In this document: in pieces, positions 12,209-25,000 of the stretch | Layout of the letters: each line of letters begins with the position of its first letter | How positions within the stretch are numbered: the first letter of the stretch is position 1 | From: Aurelia coerulea | Lineage: Eukaryota; Cnidaria; Scyphozoa; Semaeostomeae; Ulmaridae | DNA length: 64,000 nt | Direction: 5' to 3' | Assembly: GCA_039566865.1 (NCBI GenBank) | Contig: CM076943.1 | Span: 21,441,163 to 21,505,162 of the forward strand | Made by a program: the position numbers and the translations under genes | Notes under the pieces: generated by a model | The model's database searches: none | What the model was told of the DNA's origin: nothing | What the model saw: the letters and a program-made list of their open reading frames with translations, nothing else

Positions 12209-14680
12209 GAATGTTTTCACGTAGGGATTCAAAACTACCATATCAAATTCCTGGTGCTTAGTAACACTGACTTATCAAATTCCTGTTGCTTAGTAGATCA
12301 AAATAATATCATTTTTTGTAATAGAATACAATGGGGATATCTGTGAGCGTGAAGAGTTGTTTATAGAAAATATGAAAATACTTTCACTTGTGGTTTTCGT
12401 TTTGCATGTGTTTACTTGTGCTGTTCTACCGGGTGGGTGTCCAAAAAAGAGACATCTTGATGAAAATTACCAAGCTTTTATGATAATGCCATGGCTAGAA
12501 TGTCTTGTTGTCCCGATTTTCAATTGATTGATACCCCATTCACACTGACACACTTAACCAGCTTGATCTAAACCAGGTTACATTTCTTCAACCAATCAGA
12601 TAAGTTTAATTTCGTTGGACTGGCCAATTAGAATTCAACATTTCATAACCTGGTTTAGTTTGAGCTGGTTTAATTTGCAAGTTTGGTTTGGATATGAATT
12701 ACTCGTATGAGTGATAAACATACACTCATCTCTTTCATAAGAAACTTGGCTTTGATTTTGTAATAGAGTTTCTTAACGCAAGACCCAATTGTTATCATAG
12801 AAATTCACGTAGACTTCTTAATTGGTCATAAAACTGAATTTCACATTTATCAAAATTCATTGAGGACCTTTTTTAACCAAATGCACCAAAGAAAGAAGCG
12901 TATCATAAACAAAATATACGTTTGGTATCATTTGGGTTGGAGATGCACTTTCTGTTTAGAAACTCTTTGCAACCCATAACAAACATTGAAAAAATTTCTT
13001 AACTTTGGATTGAACTCTGATCGTTTCTAGTAAGGTTTCTTAATTTTCTGGAAGAATTTACTGCAGTTTCTTATATGCGGTCTCTTATGAAAAATGATTG
13101 TATTATGATTTTCATTTAAACGGTATGAAATAACTTTTTGAAAACCGTATTTGAAACAAACTATGATGTGACTGCGTTATGAGCAACCAGTCCCTCTATC
13201 TTGCCATTTTCGTTATCATTTTAGTATTTCGTGAGATTGTGCTTTCCCTTCTGAAATTTAAAACCAAGCAAGATACGTAATATAGACAAAGAAGTGATTC
13301 TGATGCCTCGAAACCAGCAGGTAGCTCTCAAAAACAGCCATAGTCGGATATTTAACCATCAAGAAGATGATCTCTTCTGAAAAAATGCTTGGCCTATCAT
13401 CTTTAGCCCAAAAAGAAGATTGACAGATTGATGTTGGGATTGAATTTTGATGATTTTTCTAACGTGTCTAAGTTAATTGTTTGATAATACAAAATAAGAT
13501 GAAGGTACCAGAGGCCTAACAAAAGTTGAGCAGTTTCTAAAATTATATCATATAAGCGTATGAGCCAGGAATGTACAAAAATGGTGATATTTGGGCAAAT
13601 CCGCCTTAATTAGGTAAACCTTTGGAAAACAATGGACTTTCTATCGGGCAGCCCTACCCTAGATTATACCTTATTCTAAACAGGCACAGATGAACCGAAT
13701 TGTTGTAGATGGTAGAAAGGCGAGATTCTTCTTTTCATGGGTCTTTCATAAATCGTGAATAATTCGAACTGGCTTTAGGGCACTAAAATATTCATCAAGC
13801 GATAAAGGAACTCTCGAATTTCCTCACAAAGTTTGAGTTTCAAACATTTTCCCGCCATGTTTCTGTTATTTCCCGTTGAAATGTTTGTTTCATTCTCTAA
13901 AATTTTATGCATGTTCCATCGTAGATGATTGCAGAAATGTTTCCTTACCTCGTCATGTAAATGAAATTTCTGTCGAAAATGTACAATTTCAAAATTTCCC
14001 CGCTGTATTTCTAATGTCCGGTGTGGTCGTTGCGGGATGTTCTTAGCCTACACGTTTTTTTTTATAAGAAACTGGCTTATAAGAAATTAGTACTACGATG
14101 ACCAAAAATTTAAGAAACTCTAGTACTACGCTCAAGAATAGTTAAGAAACTCTTAACATTCAAATTCTGTTATGTCTCTTTTATTCTATGTCTCTCTAAC
14201 AAAGGTACCGTCACCTTTTTCAACTTTTAACTACAAAAATTGGTAATTTTTTGCCTGAATGTGCATGACTTACAGTAAAAACCCGCACATAAGAACCTTT
14301 ATTTATTAAGAACCTACAGCCTGAAATCATATATTTTATACCCAATGGATAAGAACTATTTCAGCCTGATATCATAACTAGGTTCTTAATAAAGGTTTTC
14401 ATTCATTCATTGGGAAATAAATGCAATTTGGTTGCCAATCAGCCTCTTTCGTGAACTCCAAAACATTACTTACAGAACTGTAATAGGCAGGGCCTGCAGG
14501 GGTAAACTCGGTAAGCTTGGGTTGAAATGGATAGGGTCGAGAGTGCAAATAGGTTTGGCTAAGATTTAGATTCACATATTTCCCTTTGTTAAGAACCTAC
14601 ACCCTGATTACTGGATGTGCCTCATTGCATAAGAACCTAAACAGGCTGAGTTCAAAATCTTGTCAGTTGGGTTTCCTGCC
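12209..14680 (+). other. NNT 3' UTR and intergenic DNA
   Basis: The NNT 3' UTR should begin at 12209. No AATAAA is obvious nearby; the variant AATACA at about 12328 is only a weak candidate. At about 12429 a TA-CCGGGTGGGTGTCC sequence looks like a solitary left end of the TA/CCGGGTG element group, with no matching right end found. The words 'ataagaaac' and 'aagaaactctta' recur around 12750-13090 and 14050-14160 and again near 57750, suggesting old interspersed repeats. No gene is supported. Confidence 0.5.
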
Positions 14681-14997
14681 CGGGGGGGGGGTAATCAGTA
14701 TATTTGTCCGACGGGGATGTGCCGTTTTTAAGGGTATCGTTTTCACCAATTTTTTCTAGCCCAGGGTATCAAAATGAGGCAATTTTTCTAGAGCAGGTTG
14801 TCAAAACAGGTCAGAAGGGAATATGCTGCTAGATCGGGTCGTTTTTCTGTCAAATTTCATGTTTTGGAGTATCTTTTTCGTCAATTTTTTCTAGAACAGG
14901 TTATCATTTTGAGCGAAAAATTCTGGAGCAGGGTAAAAAAAATTTTTTCGTGGCCACACCCCCGTACAAATCTAGGTCAAGTACCTCCCCCGGGGTT
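14681..14997. mobile_element. Repeat family 'CGGGGATGTGCCG' (copy 1)
   Basis: It is bounded by inverted G-rich/C-rich ends (CCCGGGGGGGGGGTAAT / AAGTACCTCCCCCGGGG). Inside is the phrase gacggggatgtgccg followed by repeats of 'agggtatc'. The same arrangement occurs at 52299-52735, so this is a dispersed element. The superfamily is not identified. Confidence 0.7.
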
Positions 14998-15199
14998 TCC
15001 TGTCAGTTGATTACAGACATTATACTGCGCTTTTTCATTGTTTATAGATCATTCATTCTTTCATGCATTCATAGATAGCACCAAGCACAGAATAAACCAG
15101 AACCATGCAAGAATAGCCTGAAGAAGGACAACTTACAAATTTCTTTTTGCATAAAAATTGTCAAAATTTATTTGCGATTGTGTACCTCTGTACCAAATA

Positions 15200-15750
15200 T
15201 AACGTGGCGTAACTGCGTGGCGCATTGGCACTGCGCAACAGCGCACATGCAAATGATTCCCGCTGTATTACATCAGTCCTTACCTTGTTAGTTGTTGTTG
15301 TTGTTGCTTTAGCTTTGATTGTGTGATGACAAATTTGCTGGGTAGCTGACTTCTGTAATGAGTCTAAATTAGAATGTCTTTCATCAGCGCGTGGCATTGT
15401 GGGACACATTATGCCAAAGACCGCCATCTTGATTGAAAAGCTGCGGAGCGGATAGAGGAACTTTTTATTTGGAAATAAAGTAAAGTAAAGGAGCATCAAA
15501 TGCGCTACCATAAGCGAGAGGAACAAGGAATGATGTCTGTTGCCGTCCAATGATCTGATGAAATTCCTGTAAGCAGAACAAGTGTCAAAAGACCAGCAGG
15601 TTGCCTCGTCGCGCCACAAGCACATGACTTTCATTAGGCCCTTTCAGATTTTGGGCCTTACTAAGCCTAGGCCGTCAAGATCATGTCCTGTCTCCGCAGT
15701 TTAGAGATCCAGTAAAAGAGACGCAAAAAGGACATCCAGAAGTAGAAGTC
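15200..15750 (+). promoter_or_regulatory. Probable PCF11 promoter and 5' leader
   Basis: This stretch is more GC-rich than its surroundings and lies directly 5' of the PCF11 start. It holds CCGCCATCTTG at 15421-15431, the reverse complement of the YY1-type core CAAGATGGCGG common in animal housekeeping promoters, and an octamer ATGCAAAT at 15247-15254 that may be chance. An acceptor-like TCTCCGCAG ends at 15699, so the 5' UTR could be split. No TATA box is evident. Assignment rests on position and motif only. Confidence 0.4.
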
Positions 15751-18700
15751 ATGGCAAATGTGTACGGTGAAGAAAGTGATGGCCTTGCTGCCTACCAATC
15801 GTCACTGAATGATTTGAATATGAATTCCAAGCCAATGATCAATGTCCTGACGATGCTTGCAGAAGAAAATGAAGCAAATGCAAAAGGAATTGTCAGAATG
15901 ATTAAAACCAGGATTATTAGCAGAGTAAGCTAACATATTTAATAGTAGAATTATTCATTTATTTTTCAAGTTTTTTAACAGAAACCAATCCATGCAGCCT
16001 ACACCGAGATCTCTCGTGTGGAGTTGTGATTATCTATTGTTCTTCCATTGTTTCAGCAAGAATCTCTGGCGGGGACTTCCACCCATACATAGTGCATTCC
16101 TGATTTTTCTCTCTGCCAGATGTTCCCGCCAAAGATCCAGTCTGCAGAGTATGGCAGTTCTCGGCGAGATCTCATGTGTGCAGACCAACGAAGCAGTGGC
16201 GTGCTCGCGTGCAAGAACTTTGATTCCTTTGTTTTCAAAGTAGTGAACAAAAGATCTCATTCAAAATCGGCATGTACACAAAATTTTTGAAAAAAATCTC
16301 GTGCGTGCAGCTGCCACACTCTGCAGACTGGCTAGAGATATGATGAGCACAGGACAGTAGGATTCCCCACCAGTGGAAATTTGGCGATGTACACCAACTG
16401 CCCACCAGACCACAACAAACGTAATTTCTCCGCCAAAAACTTAGCATGATAAATCAGAAAATAGCTCTCCTCCACCGGATTTCTCTGGCCGGAGGGCCTC
16501 GGAATGCACCCTCGGTTTCCACCAGGGAAACCAAGGCTGGAAAGTTTGTATTTTGCATGTGCAAGTTGAGCTGGCCTATAAGTAAGATTTTTGCTGAATT
16601 TTTGTAGTTTCCACTTTAAGAACAATAGGTTAAAACAATAGATCCTTTGTTTGTTGAATTAACTTTAACTGCTCAGCTCAGATTGAAAACCACATAAGTT
16701 CCTAAACATAAAAGATATTCAGTCAGGTCCTAATGTAGTATACTATTATGTTGTTGTATACCACGATAGTCCTAGTATACTTCAATGTTGTATGCACAAG
16801 ATGGTAGTATACCACAATAAGAAGGTTTCAGTGGGCTGTGCACAGAGGCCAAGGGCCGTGCACTATAGATATGAAAACAAAGGCCTTTCATCATATCTAC
16901 AATCTCACCTTTGTAATAGCCATACAATAAACATCCCTGGTGGATGCATATACCAAACATTCCTACCTCAATTCACTGTGTTTCAGTATGTTGTGATATC
17001 TTACAATAATTCTGTACAATTTGTAATGTCACTGTATTTATTTTTGCAGGAGGATATAAAGTCCAAGATGCCATCCCTGTATCTTCTAGATTCCATATTG
17101 AAAAATGTTGGAGGAGATTACATCAAAATTATATCCCAACATATGGTTGAAATTTTTACAAATGTTTTTGCAAAGGTTAGTACATTAAAAAACCAAAAAT
17201 TCTGGACGTTACCATTTTCAAACATTTCATACATCAAACAATTTTAATGTCCAAAATGTTTTGCAGTCAGAAATATTTAGTGTTCGAAATTTTATGCATC
17301 ATAGAAAAATGACAGCAATTTCCACTATTTGAAAGTATAATGTCTTGCTCATAAAACGCTTTGCATTGAAAGGAATATGGTGAGAGTGTTGATTAGTGAA
17401 AATGTTATATTTTCTTAAACTAAATCCATCTTAGCAATCATTCTCATTATTCTCAACAATAATCATTTGTGAAAATTTCTGACAAAGAACCCCTAAAATG
17501 AAGCGCAATCTATTTATAAATGTGTGACATTTTTTCAGCATGAAATAAGCAAAAATAAACTGAAAGTATGTAGTTTTTTAGTTGTCCAAATTTTCTGTAA
17601 AAACATCTGAAATTCCATGAAAAAGTGTCCAAAAATTGTTTATCCTACATTTATTTGTCTGAAATTTTTGGCTTAAATTTAATGTAGCACACACATGTTT
17701 TGATACAGGTTGTTAATATCAATGCTGCGGGTGGCTTACCCATTCTAAGGTTAGATTTCTGCAATTTATTGGAAGCTTCTAAAGTTTGTCAGGTGAAAGT
17801 ATCCATGAGTGACAAAACAATCACAGTGATTTGCTTTGATTATTTTTTGTGTAATTTTTGTGTTTAATCAAAGTGAGTAATTTTTGTGTAAGACAAGGAA
17901 AGTCTTTGCTTATAGTGGTCTTTATGATCTCAAATAGTTATGTTTTCCGTTCTTTTGATCTGAGCTGTGATAAATGTCAAACAAATACATTCACCAAATG
18001 CCTTCATTACTCAATGCAATTATCAGCAACTTAATCGTGGGTGAGTAAAAAAATCAACATGTTTGGTGGGCTGTGGAATGAAGGATATGCAGCCGATATT
18101 CAAAACTGAAATGTTAATCTATCAGCCAAAGGCTAACTTAGATGTGACAATTTTGTTTGGGAAGATCACTCATGTTCTAGGAGACCCGACATTTCATGCC
18201 GACACAAGTTTTCAGTTTGGGTGCTGGTCTGAGGTACTGCTGTGTTGACATGATGTCAGGGCGACATGAAACTTTCATTTTGGGGCAACATGAAAATTTC
18301 ATGTTGCTTTTTTATGCTGGCATGGAAAGTTATGCTGGCATGGAAATGGGATGAAAATCTCATGTAAACACAGTTTTCTCATATCGGGGCAATTTTCTCA
18401 TATTGAAAATAAAATAGTTTAAATGGCCATTTTTCCAAATGCATAAGCACGATGGCTGATCACACGAAGAAATTGTGGACCATGGCCTAGAATTGATTAT
18501 TAAACACAACAGAAATATAATGTTTAAATCAAGTTGTGTTACTGCCATTTCATATGACAGAGCTGGTGAACTCCTGCCGTGTTAACAATTTAAAACGGCT
18601 GGTGATTTAAACATCGTTTTCATGTCAAATTTCAGTGACACTTGGAAATGTTTAGCAGCATCTATTAAACTGAACACAGCAATAATACGATGTTTAAACT

Positions 18701-19059
18701 AGACCTTAGGCACAGAAATTAGGAATATGCTGGTAAGGAGGGGTTTGTATGGGAACCAGCATTCCATGTCCAATGCTAGTCCATGATTTACATGCCGTAG
18801 AAATTTATTCTATTTCTGATCATAGTGACAATTGTATCAAATTTTCAACATTACAAATCTTGTAAATGCTTTCATGCAGGGTGATGAGAAAGTTCGAATG
18901 TCAATGTTCAAGTTGAGAAACACATGGCCACAATACTTCCCAAGTAAATTTCTGTATGAGCTAGATATGTCAGTAAGAAGCTTGGATCCTAATTGGCCTG
19001 TAACTGAGTTACCAGTTGCTGCATCATCAATTCATATCAACCCAAAGTTTCTTTTGAAG
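15751..19059 (+). CDS. PCF11: PCF11 exons 1-3: CTD-interacting domain (CID)
   Basis: Exons 15751-15924, 17050-17175 and 18880-19059 (all phase 0) encode about 160 residues forming the complete CID, an eight-helix fold that binds Ser2-phosphorylated CTD repeats. AYQSSLNDLNMNSKPMINVL is helix 1-2. LYLLDSILKNVGG carries the DSI.KN motif that contacts the CTD peptide. MFKLRNTW and SIHINPKF match the end of the family domain. Intron 15925-17049 contains nothing I recognise; intron 17176-18879 also shows no element I can define. Confidence 0.94.
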
Positions 19060-22000
19060 GTGAGAGCAGTTTCTTTAATACATTAACTGTTTTGGCCCAA
19101 ATTTTGATTTCATGAATTACTATGCCGGGTGTATCAGAAAAACAACCTCTGCGATGGCAACTTAAACACCATGAACTCATGCAATAACTTTTTACAATCC
19201 TTATATGAATTGGTTTGATATCTTATACCTTCTGAACTGAATTCAGTGAGCTCAACAGCGATATTTTGCTGCAAGTAACTCAGATTTCTAGAACTGGTGG
19301 TAACGGAGAGTTATTTTTTGGATAAAAGTGACTACAGAACTGGTCATAATGATGTGACTGCTAAAGTTAAGCATATATTACATTTAGTCCTATCTAATAG
19401 GAACATCATAATCAGTTTGTAAAAAGGTCATTGGCTGGCCACCGTTGGCTTTGCATGCTCTGCATTTGTCTCCCATTGCATCAAAGGTTCTTATGCGTAC
19501 CTCTCTACGTTGCATTACATTCTCTTGTTGTGGCATCTTTAGCTCATCTATGTTGTAAGGCTGATGTTTTGTTGGTAAATCCCAGATTTTGGGAAGGAAA
19601 ATAAAATGCACACTTAATTGCTGTACATGCATGGAAAACCAACCATTTCATACCGAGGGGATTATTGTTACCAAATTGAGAAATTTATGCTTACTGTATT
19701 TCTTCAAACATGGACACAAATTACGTAGCTTTCCTTAGGGCAAGAACCTGTTACCACCAGCGCTCAAATAAAAGATTTACGGTAAAAGTAGTCAATTTTC
19801 GTCTTTTAAAACATTCTTTTTGAAGAATCCATCAAAGGCACTCAAAAGTTATTTTCCGGGAATTTTAAAGAAATGAGATGTATTGAAAGTAGAGACTGTC
19901 TGTCATTGACCAGTCACCAAATTTGTGAGTTTATTGGCAAACATAGGCATATAAACACAATGTATTGAATAAAGTTAAAGCTTATGGATTACCAAAATCA
20001 ACACCATATATTTTTAAGATTAACTTTGCCACCACAGATGCACATTGCAAGTGACCCATTCTTTCTGATACTCCTGGTACAGGCCTTATGCACATCGACA
20101 TCAAATAGTTTCCAGGCAAATTCTAAAGTGTATGGAGCATTGCAAGAATTTCCAAAGAAGTCTTTGGCAAGATCACAGCATTAATGTACTTAAGGCCGGT
20201 CCTGTAAGCAAAGTTGTATTCATAAACAGTTTCAGGATTTTTGCAAAATCAACTATGTATTTATACATACATATTAAGCTTATTGTTTTTTATGAGTCAA
20301 GAGGTCTGGAACGCCGTAGGGGAGGGGGGACCACCTCTTCTGGCTTCTCAAAAATAACCTAAATATGTTATTTTTCCCATTGCTTTGCCTCAAATTTGCA
20401 GTTTTGCCCCCCTAACAACGTGATCTGTCTGGCATCCCTGCCCTGCGAGAGGTAACCATCGTTCCAAAACAGTAATGAAATTGCTGCCAAAATTCCCAAA
20501 GAAAGCGAATGATCAAAGTTAATGATCATGTAAGGACTGCAGAGGGAGTAAAAGGAATGTAAGGAGGAGCAATAAAGAGAGGCAAAAAAGAGAAGAGGAG
20601 TTATCAAGAAAGAGTTTTCTGTCCATTGTTCTGGGATGTTCATTTCAATTCCATGATTACTGCTTTGTATCATAATCATCTCTTCAAGAATACATTGTCT
20701 GCCTGTGGCTTTTTAATTATCAAAATGCAAACATGATGTACAAATTGGAAGATGACCATCTTTAATATTGATGTCTTTCGCAAAATGACCAAAAATTTTA
20801 TAATGAAAGGCAAATTTTGAAGGGATTTATTTCTGATCTCAGTTAACAAATGAAAGATTTCCTCAGTTAACGATTTCTTCAAGTCCTTGCAAAATTAAGT
20901 AAAAAACACATCAGTTGTTTAGATGGACTTACACAAACATGTCATTGCATAAAGGTAAACATATTCAAGGGTTAAATCATACCCTTCTTCAGTCATGTTT
21001 ATTTATGCTTATTTTATTTGATGAAGATATTGCCACACATTATTCTCAAGATTTTATTCAGGGGCTCTTTGCCTCTTCTAGTTTCATATACTTCTCCAAA
21101 TTTGCTATTGAAATTAGCAGGAAGCTCCATCCCTTTTGCCTTTCATAAAAACCTAAGGATCCTAGAAATAGCAGACCTCTATGAAACAAACATCCTGAAA
21201 CTAATGCATCACATCCACTATAATGGAGATCAACTGCCTGATGTATTCCAAAATTATTTTATGACAATTGAAGGGTTACTCAAATATGCTACAAGGCAAG
21301 CGATAGATTATCGAATATATAAATCGCGTAAAACTTGGGGGGATAAAACTTTTACACACAAGGGTGCCTGATTATGGAACAATCTGCCAAAATCAATAAA
21401 AACATAACCAAAATAAAACAGTATACTACAAGCGTTCAAAATTGCGAAATATTAACAATCATAAACTTCAAATCAGAATTATCATTTTATGAATAATTAA
21501 TCTTTCATCAATATATATCTATTGTGACAATGCTGTAATTTTCAATATTTACTCATATTTTGCTTTTCTTTTTTGCATTTTAATTTAACGGCCAAAGATA
21601 AATAAGCTATGCTTTACTTTGGTCGTACAGGATACAGATCTTTTTATATATACCTGTAATAACTTTTAGTCCTGTATTCTATGAAAAAAATTGAATTGAA
21701 TTTCAGCGTGATGAAGTAAGACCTGCTGCTTTGGATGATTCAATTTTGGCAGAGAACGTAAAGGCACGTGAACAGGAAGAAAAACTCAAAGCAGAAGAAA
21801 AGAGAATCAAAGAAGAGTTAAAGAAATTAAGGGTATGTCTTCATTCTGCAATCTGCAATGCAGTAAGGCCCTGTATTTAAAAACCACTTTTTTACACCTT
21901 AGCCTAAAAGGTTTCTTTTATCTATGATATTTTTCATTGTTTAGGCTGAAAGTTTCTTAAGTTTCTAATTTATTTTCTGGAAAGTCCTGGAAAAATAGGT

Positions 22001-25000
22001 TGCAACAGAAAAGGGTTATTTATAGATAGATTAGCCATATGTATGTTATCAATGATTGTCAAGAACATCAATTAAAAGTCAGGTAAAAATCTGTTAAATC
22101 AAAGACATCTTTGTAGCAATTTCTTATGAGCCCTCTCCTGCATGCAGTGGAATACTCCCCAGACTGTCAGACTAGGACTTAGTGTTGATCAAGATACAAG
22201 AAACTTAATTTTGGGTATGAGCCTCAAGAGTTTCTTATAAGTAAGGGGGCTAATTATTTTTCAGTAGCCTAAAAGTTTCTTTTAGGTGGTTTCTTAAATG
22301 TGGGGCCTTACTGTACTTAGGGAAAAACTTCAAAGGAATAAATTTTATGAGTTGGGGAAACGAGAATTTGTTTGGAATTAACTTTTACAAATCGGCCAAA
22401 ATGGGAAATGTGCAGGAATGAACTTTCACGAGTTAGGTTTCGTATCAAATTTTGTAATGATATCCGAATCTTCCATACTTGTACGCGTGTTAGTTGCATA
22501 GTTCAAAAGGGTTATTGTCAAACAAGATAATATTCAATTTCCTGGCGTTTTATTAAGACATTCAGTGAGTAACAAGAAGCAGAATATCAAAATTTGATTA
22601 TCTAAATATTTGACTCCATATTTTAGGAACTGTCACAGGAGTAAACTTTCGAAATTTCACATCTTACGAAATTTTGCTGAATAAAATTTTGCAGATTTTG
22701 GCCAAAACGTGAAAAACATGAAAGTTTCTTCCCTTCTTCTTTTCATGTAGATGACAGTGTTAAAAGTCATGTCAAGGAATTTTTCCGTCATGATTGTTTC
22801 TGTTCCATGATAGATCAAACAATAATCTCAATGAGAACATCCTTTCAACCACAAAAGGATAATTGTAAAAATTGCCTCATGCCAACTTCAGTGCAACTGA
22901 TATTTCTAAACCCGCAAAATTAAAGAAAGGCATGCATTGTTTTGTGGTGTAAAAGGAACAGCTTTTGTTATTCGTTTCATTTAATTTTCATTGCTATGAA
23001 ATAGAATATTCACTAAAACAATTTTTTTCACGCTAATTTAAATTCGATTTTGCTTTCTGCTTTGAACTCAAACAAACCCATTGTGAGTTGTCATCTTAAA
23101 CCATAACCTATCAAATGTTTGTTGGGGATACATGGTACTCCCCGTATTGTTTTTCAGCTTTGTTTTTGGGTGAACTTGACAGCTAATAAGTACGGGGACT
23201 ATGAACGCATGTGCTGTGGACATAATTCAAGCATTCAAATATCTGCAGCCGTTGCCAAGAAAATTGCAGTGACAACAAGCAGTCGGGGAAGATTTGCAGC
23301 TCGATAAGCGGGAAACTTAGCTTATATTTTATCAATTCTTAACTGCAGTTATGTTTGATATATGCCTACAAAAAACTGCAAACAAAGTTTTCATGATGGA
23401 CCTTTCTGGAAGCTTGGCACAGATATAAATGTTGCACGGTTTTGGTCTTGCGTTGATGAATTGGCCTAGGCTCTGTGTGCTATGGAAATCCCCGTTATTA
23501 GACCCGTTGCTACAAAATTTCAAGAAGGCCATTTGAAAGAAACCAAGCAAAGCTATGATGGCACATCAATATCATTCCTTAACGAGATAAATATATTTCT
23601 TTGCCAAGCTTCCATGAAACACTATCGCAAGTGATTCTGAATGAAAACTTTTCACATTGTTCTCTCATCAAGGATTGATTGTTCTGTGGCAGATGTGATT
23701 TCGTTTCAATGTCTGACTTCTGGTTGCCTTTCAAATGACTGCAAGTTCGTGATGAAAATAGTGGCATTACGTAATTGAATCAGCAAAAATTTACACACTA
23801 CGCATATGGAACGCCATTTGCACAAAAATGACATAATATAGGATTATGTTACATAAACCTATATTATGTGCACATAAACTAGGATTATGTACATAAACCT
23901 ATATTATGTGCACATAAACTAGGATTATGTACATAAACCTATATTATGTGCACATAAACTAGGATTATGTACATAAACCTATATTATGTGCACATAAACT
24001 AGGATTATGTACATAAACCTATATTATGTGCACATAAACTAGGATTATGTACATAAACCTATATTATGTGCACATAAACTAGGATTATGTACATAAACCT
24101 ATATTATGTGAACATAAACTAGGATTATGTACATAAACCTATATTATGTGAACATAAACTAGGATTATGTACATAAACCTATATTATGTCAACATAAACT
24201 AGGATTATGTACATAAACCTATATTATGTCAACATAAACTAGGATTATGTACATAAACCTATATTATGTGAACATAAACTAGGATTATGTACATAAACCT
24301 ATATTATGTGAACATAAACTAGGATTATGTACATAAACCTATATTATGTCAACATAAACTAGGGTTATGTACATAAACCTATATTATGTCAACATAAACT
24401 AGGATTATGTACATAAACCTATATTATGTGAACATAAACTAGGATTATGTACATAAACCTATATTATGTGAACATAAACTAGGATTATGTACATAAACCT
24501 ATATTATGTCAACATAAACTAGGATTACGTACATAAACCTATATTATGTCAACATAAACTAGGATTATGTACATAAACCTATATTATGTCAACATAAACT
24601 AGGATTATGTACATAAACCTATATTATGTGAACATAAACTAGGATTATGTACATAAACCTATATTATGTCAACATAAACTAGGATTACGTACATAAACCT
24701 ATATTATGTCAACATAACTAGGATTATGTACATAAACCTATATTATGTCAACATAAACTAGGATTATGTACATAAACCTATATTATGTGAACATAAACTA
24801 GGATTACGTACATAAACCTATATTATGTCAACATAACTAGGATTATGTACATAAACCTATATTATGTCAACATAAACTAGGATTATGTACATAAACCTAT
24901 ATTATGTCAACATAAACTAGGATTATGTACATAAACCTATATTATGTCAACATAAACTAGGATTATGTACATAAACCTATATTATGTGCAAATAAACTAG

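Noticed and set aside
15161..15634. 157-residue minus-strand frame as a divergent gene opposite PCF11
   Set aside because: The translation has no domain character, contains a Thr run from a GTT microsatellite, and overlaps the likely PCF11 promoter.
17709..17749. Extra PCF11 micro-exon between exons 2 and 3 (GATACAG| ... CTAAG|GTTAG)
   Set aside because: It is 41 nt, so it would shift the frame, and its peptide is absent from the conserved CID, which joins perfectly without it.
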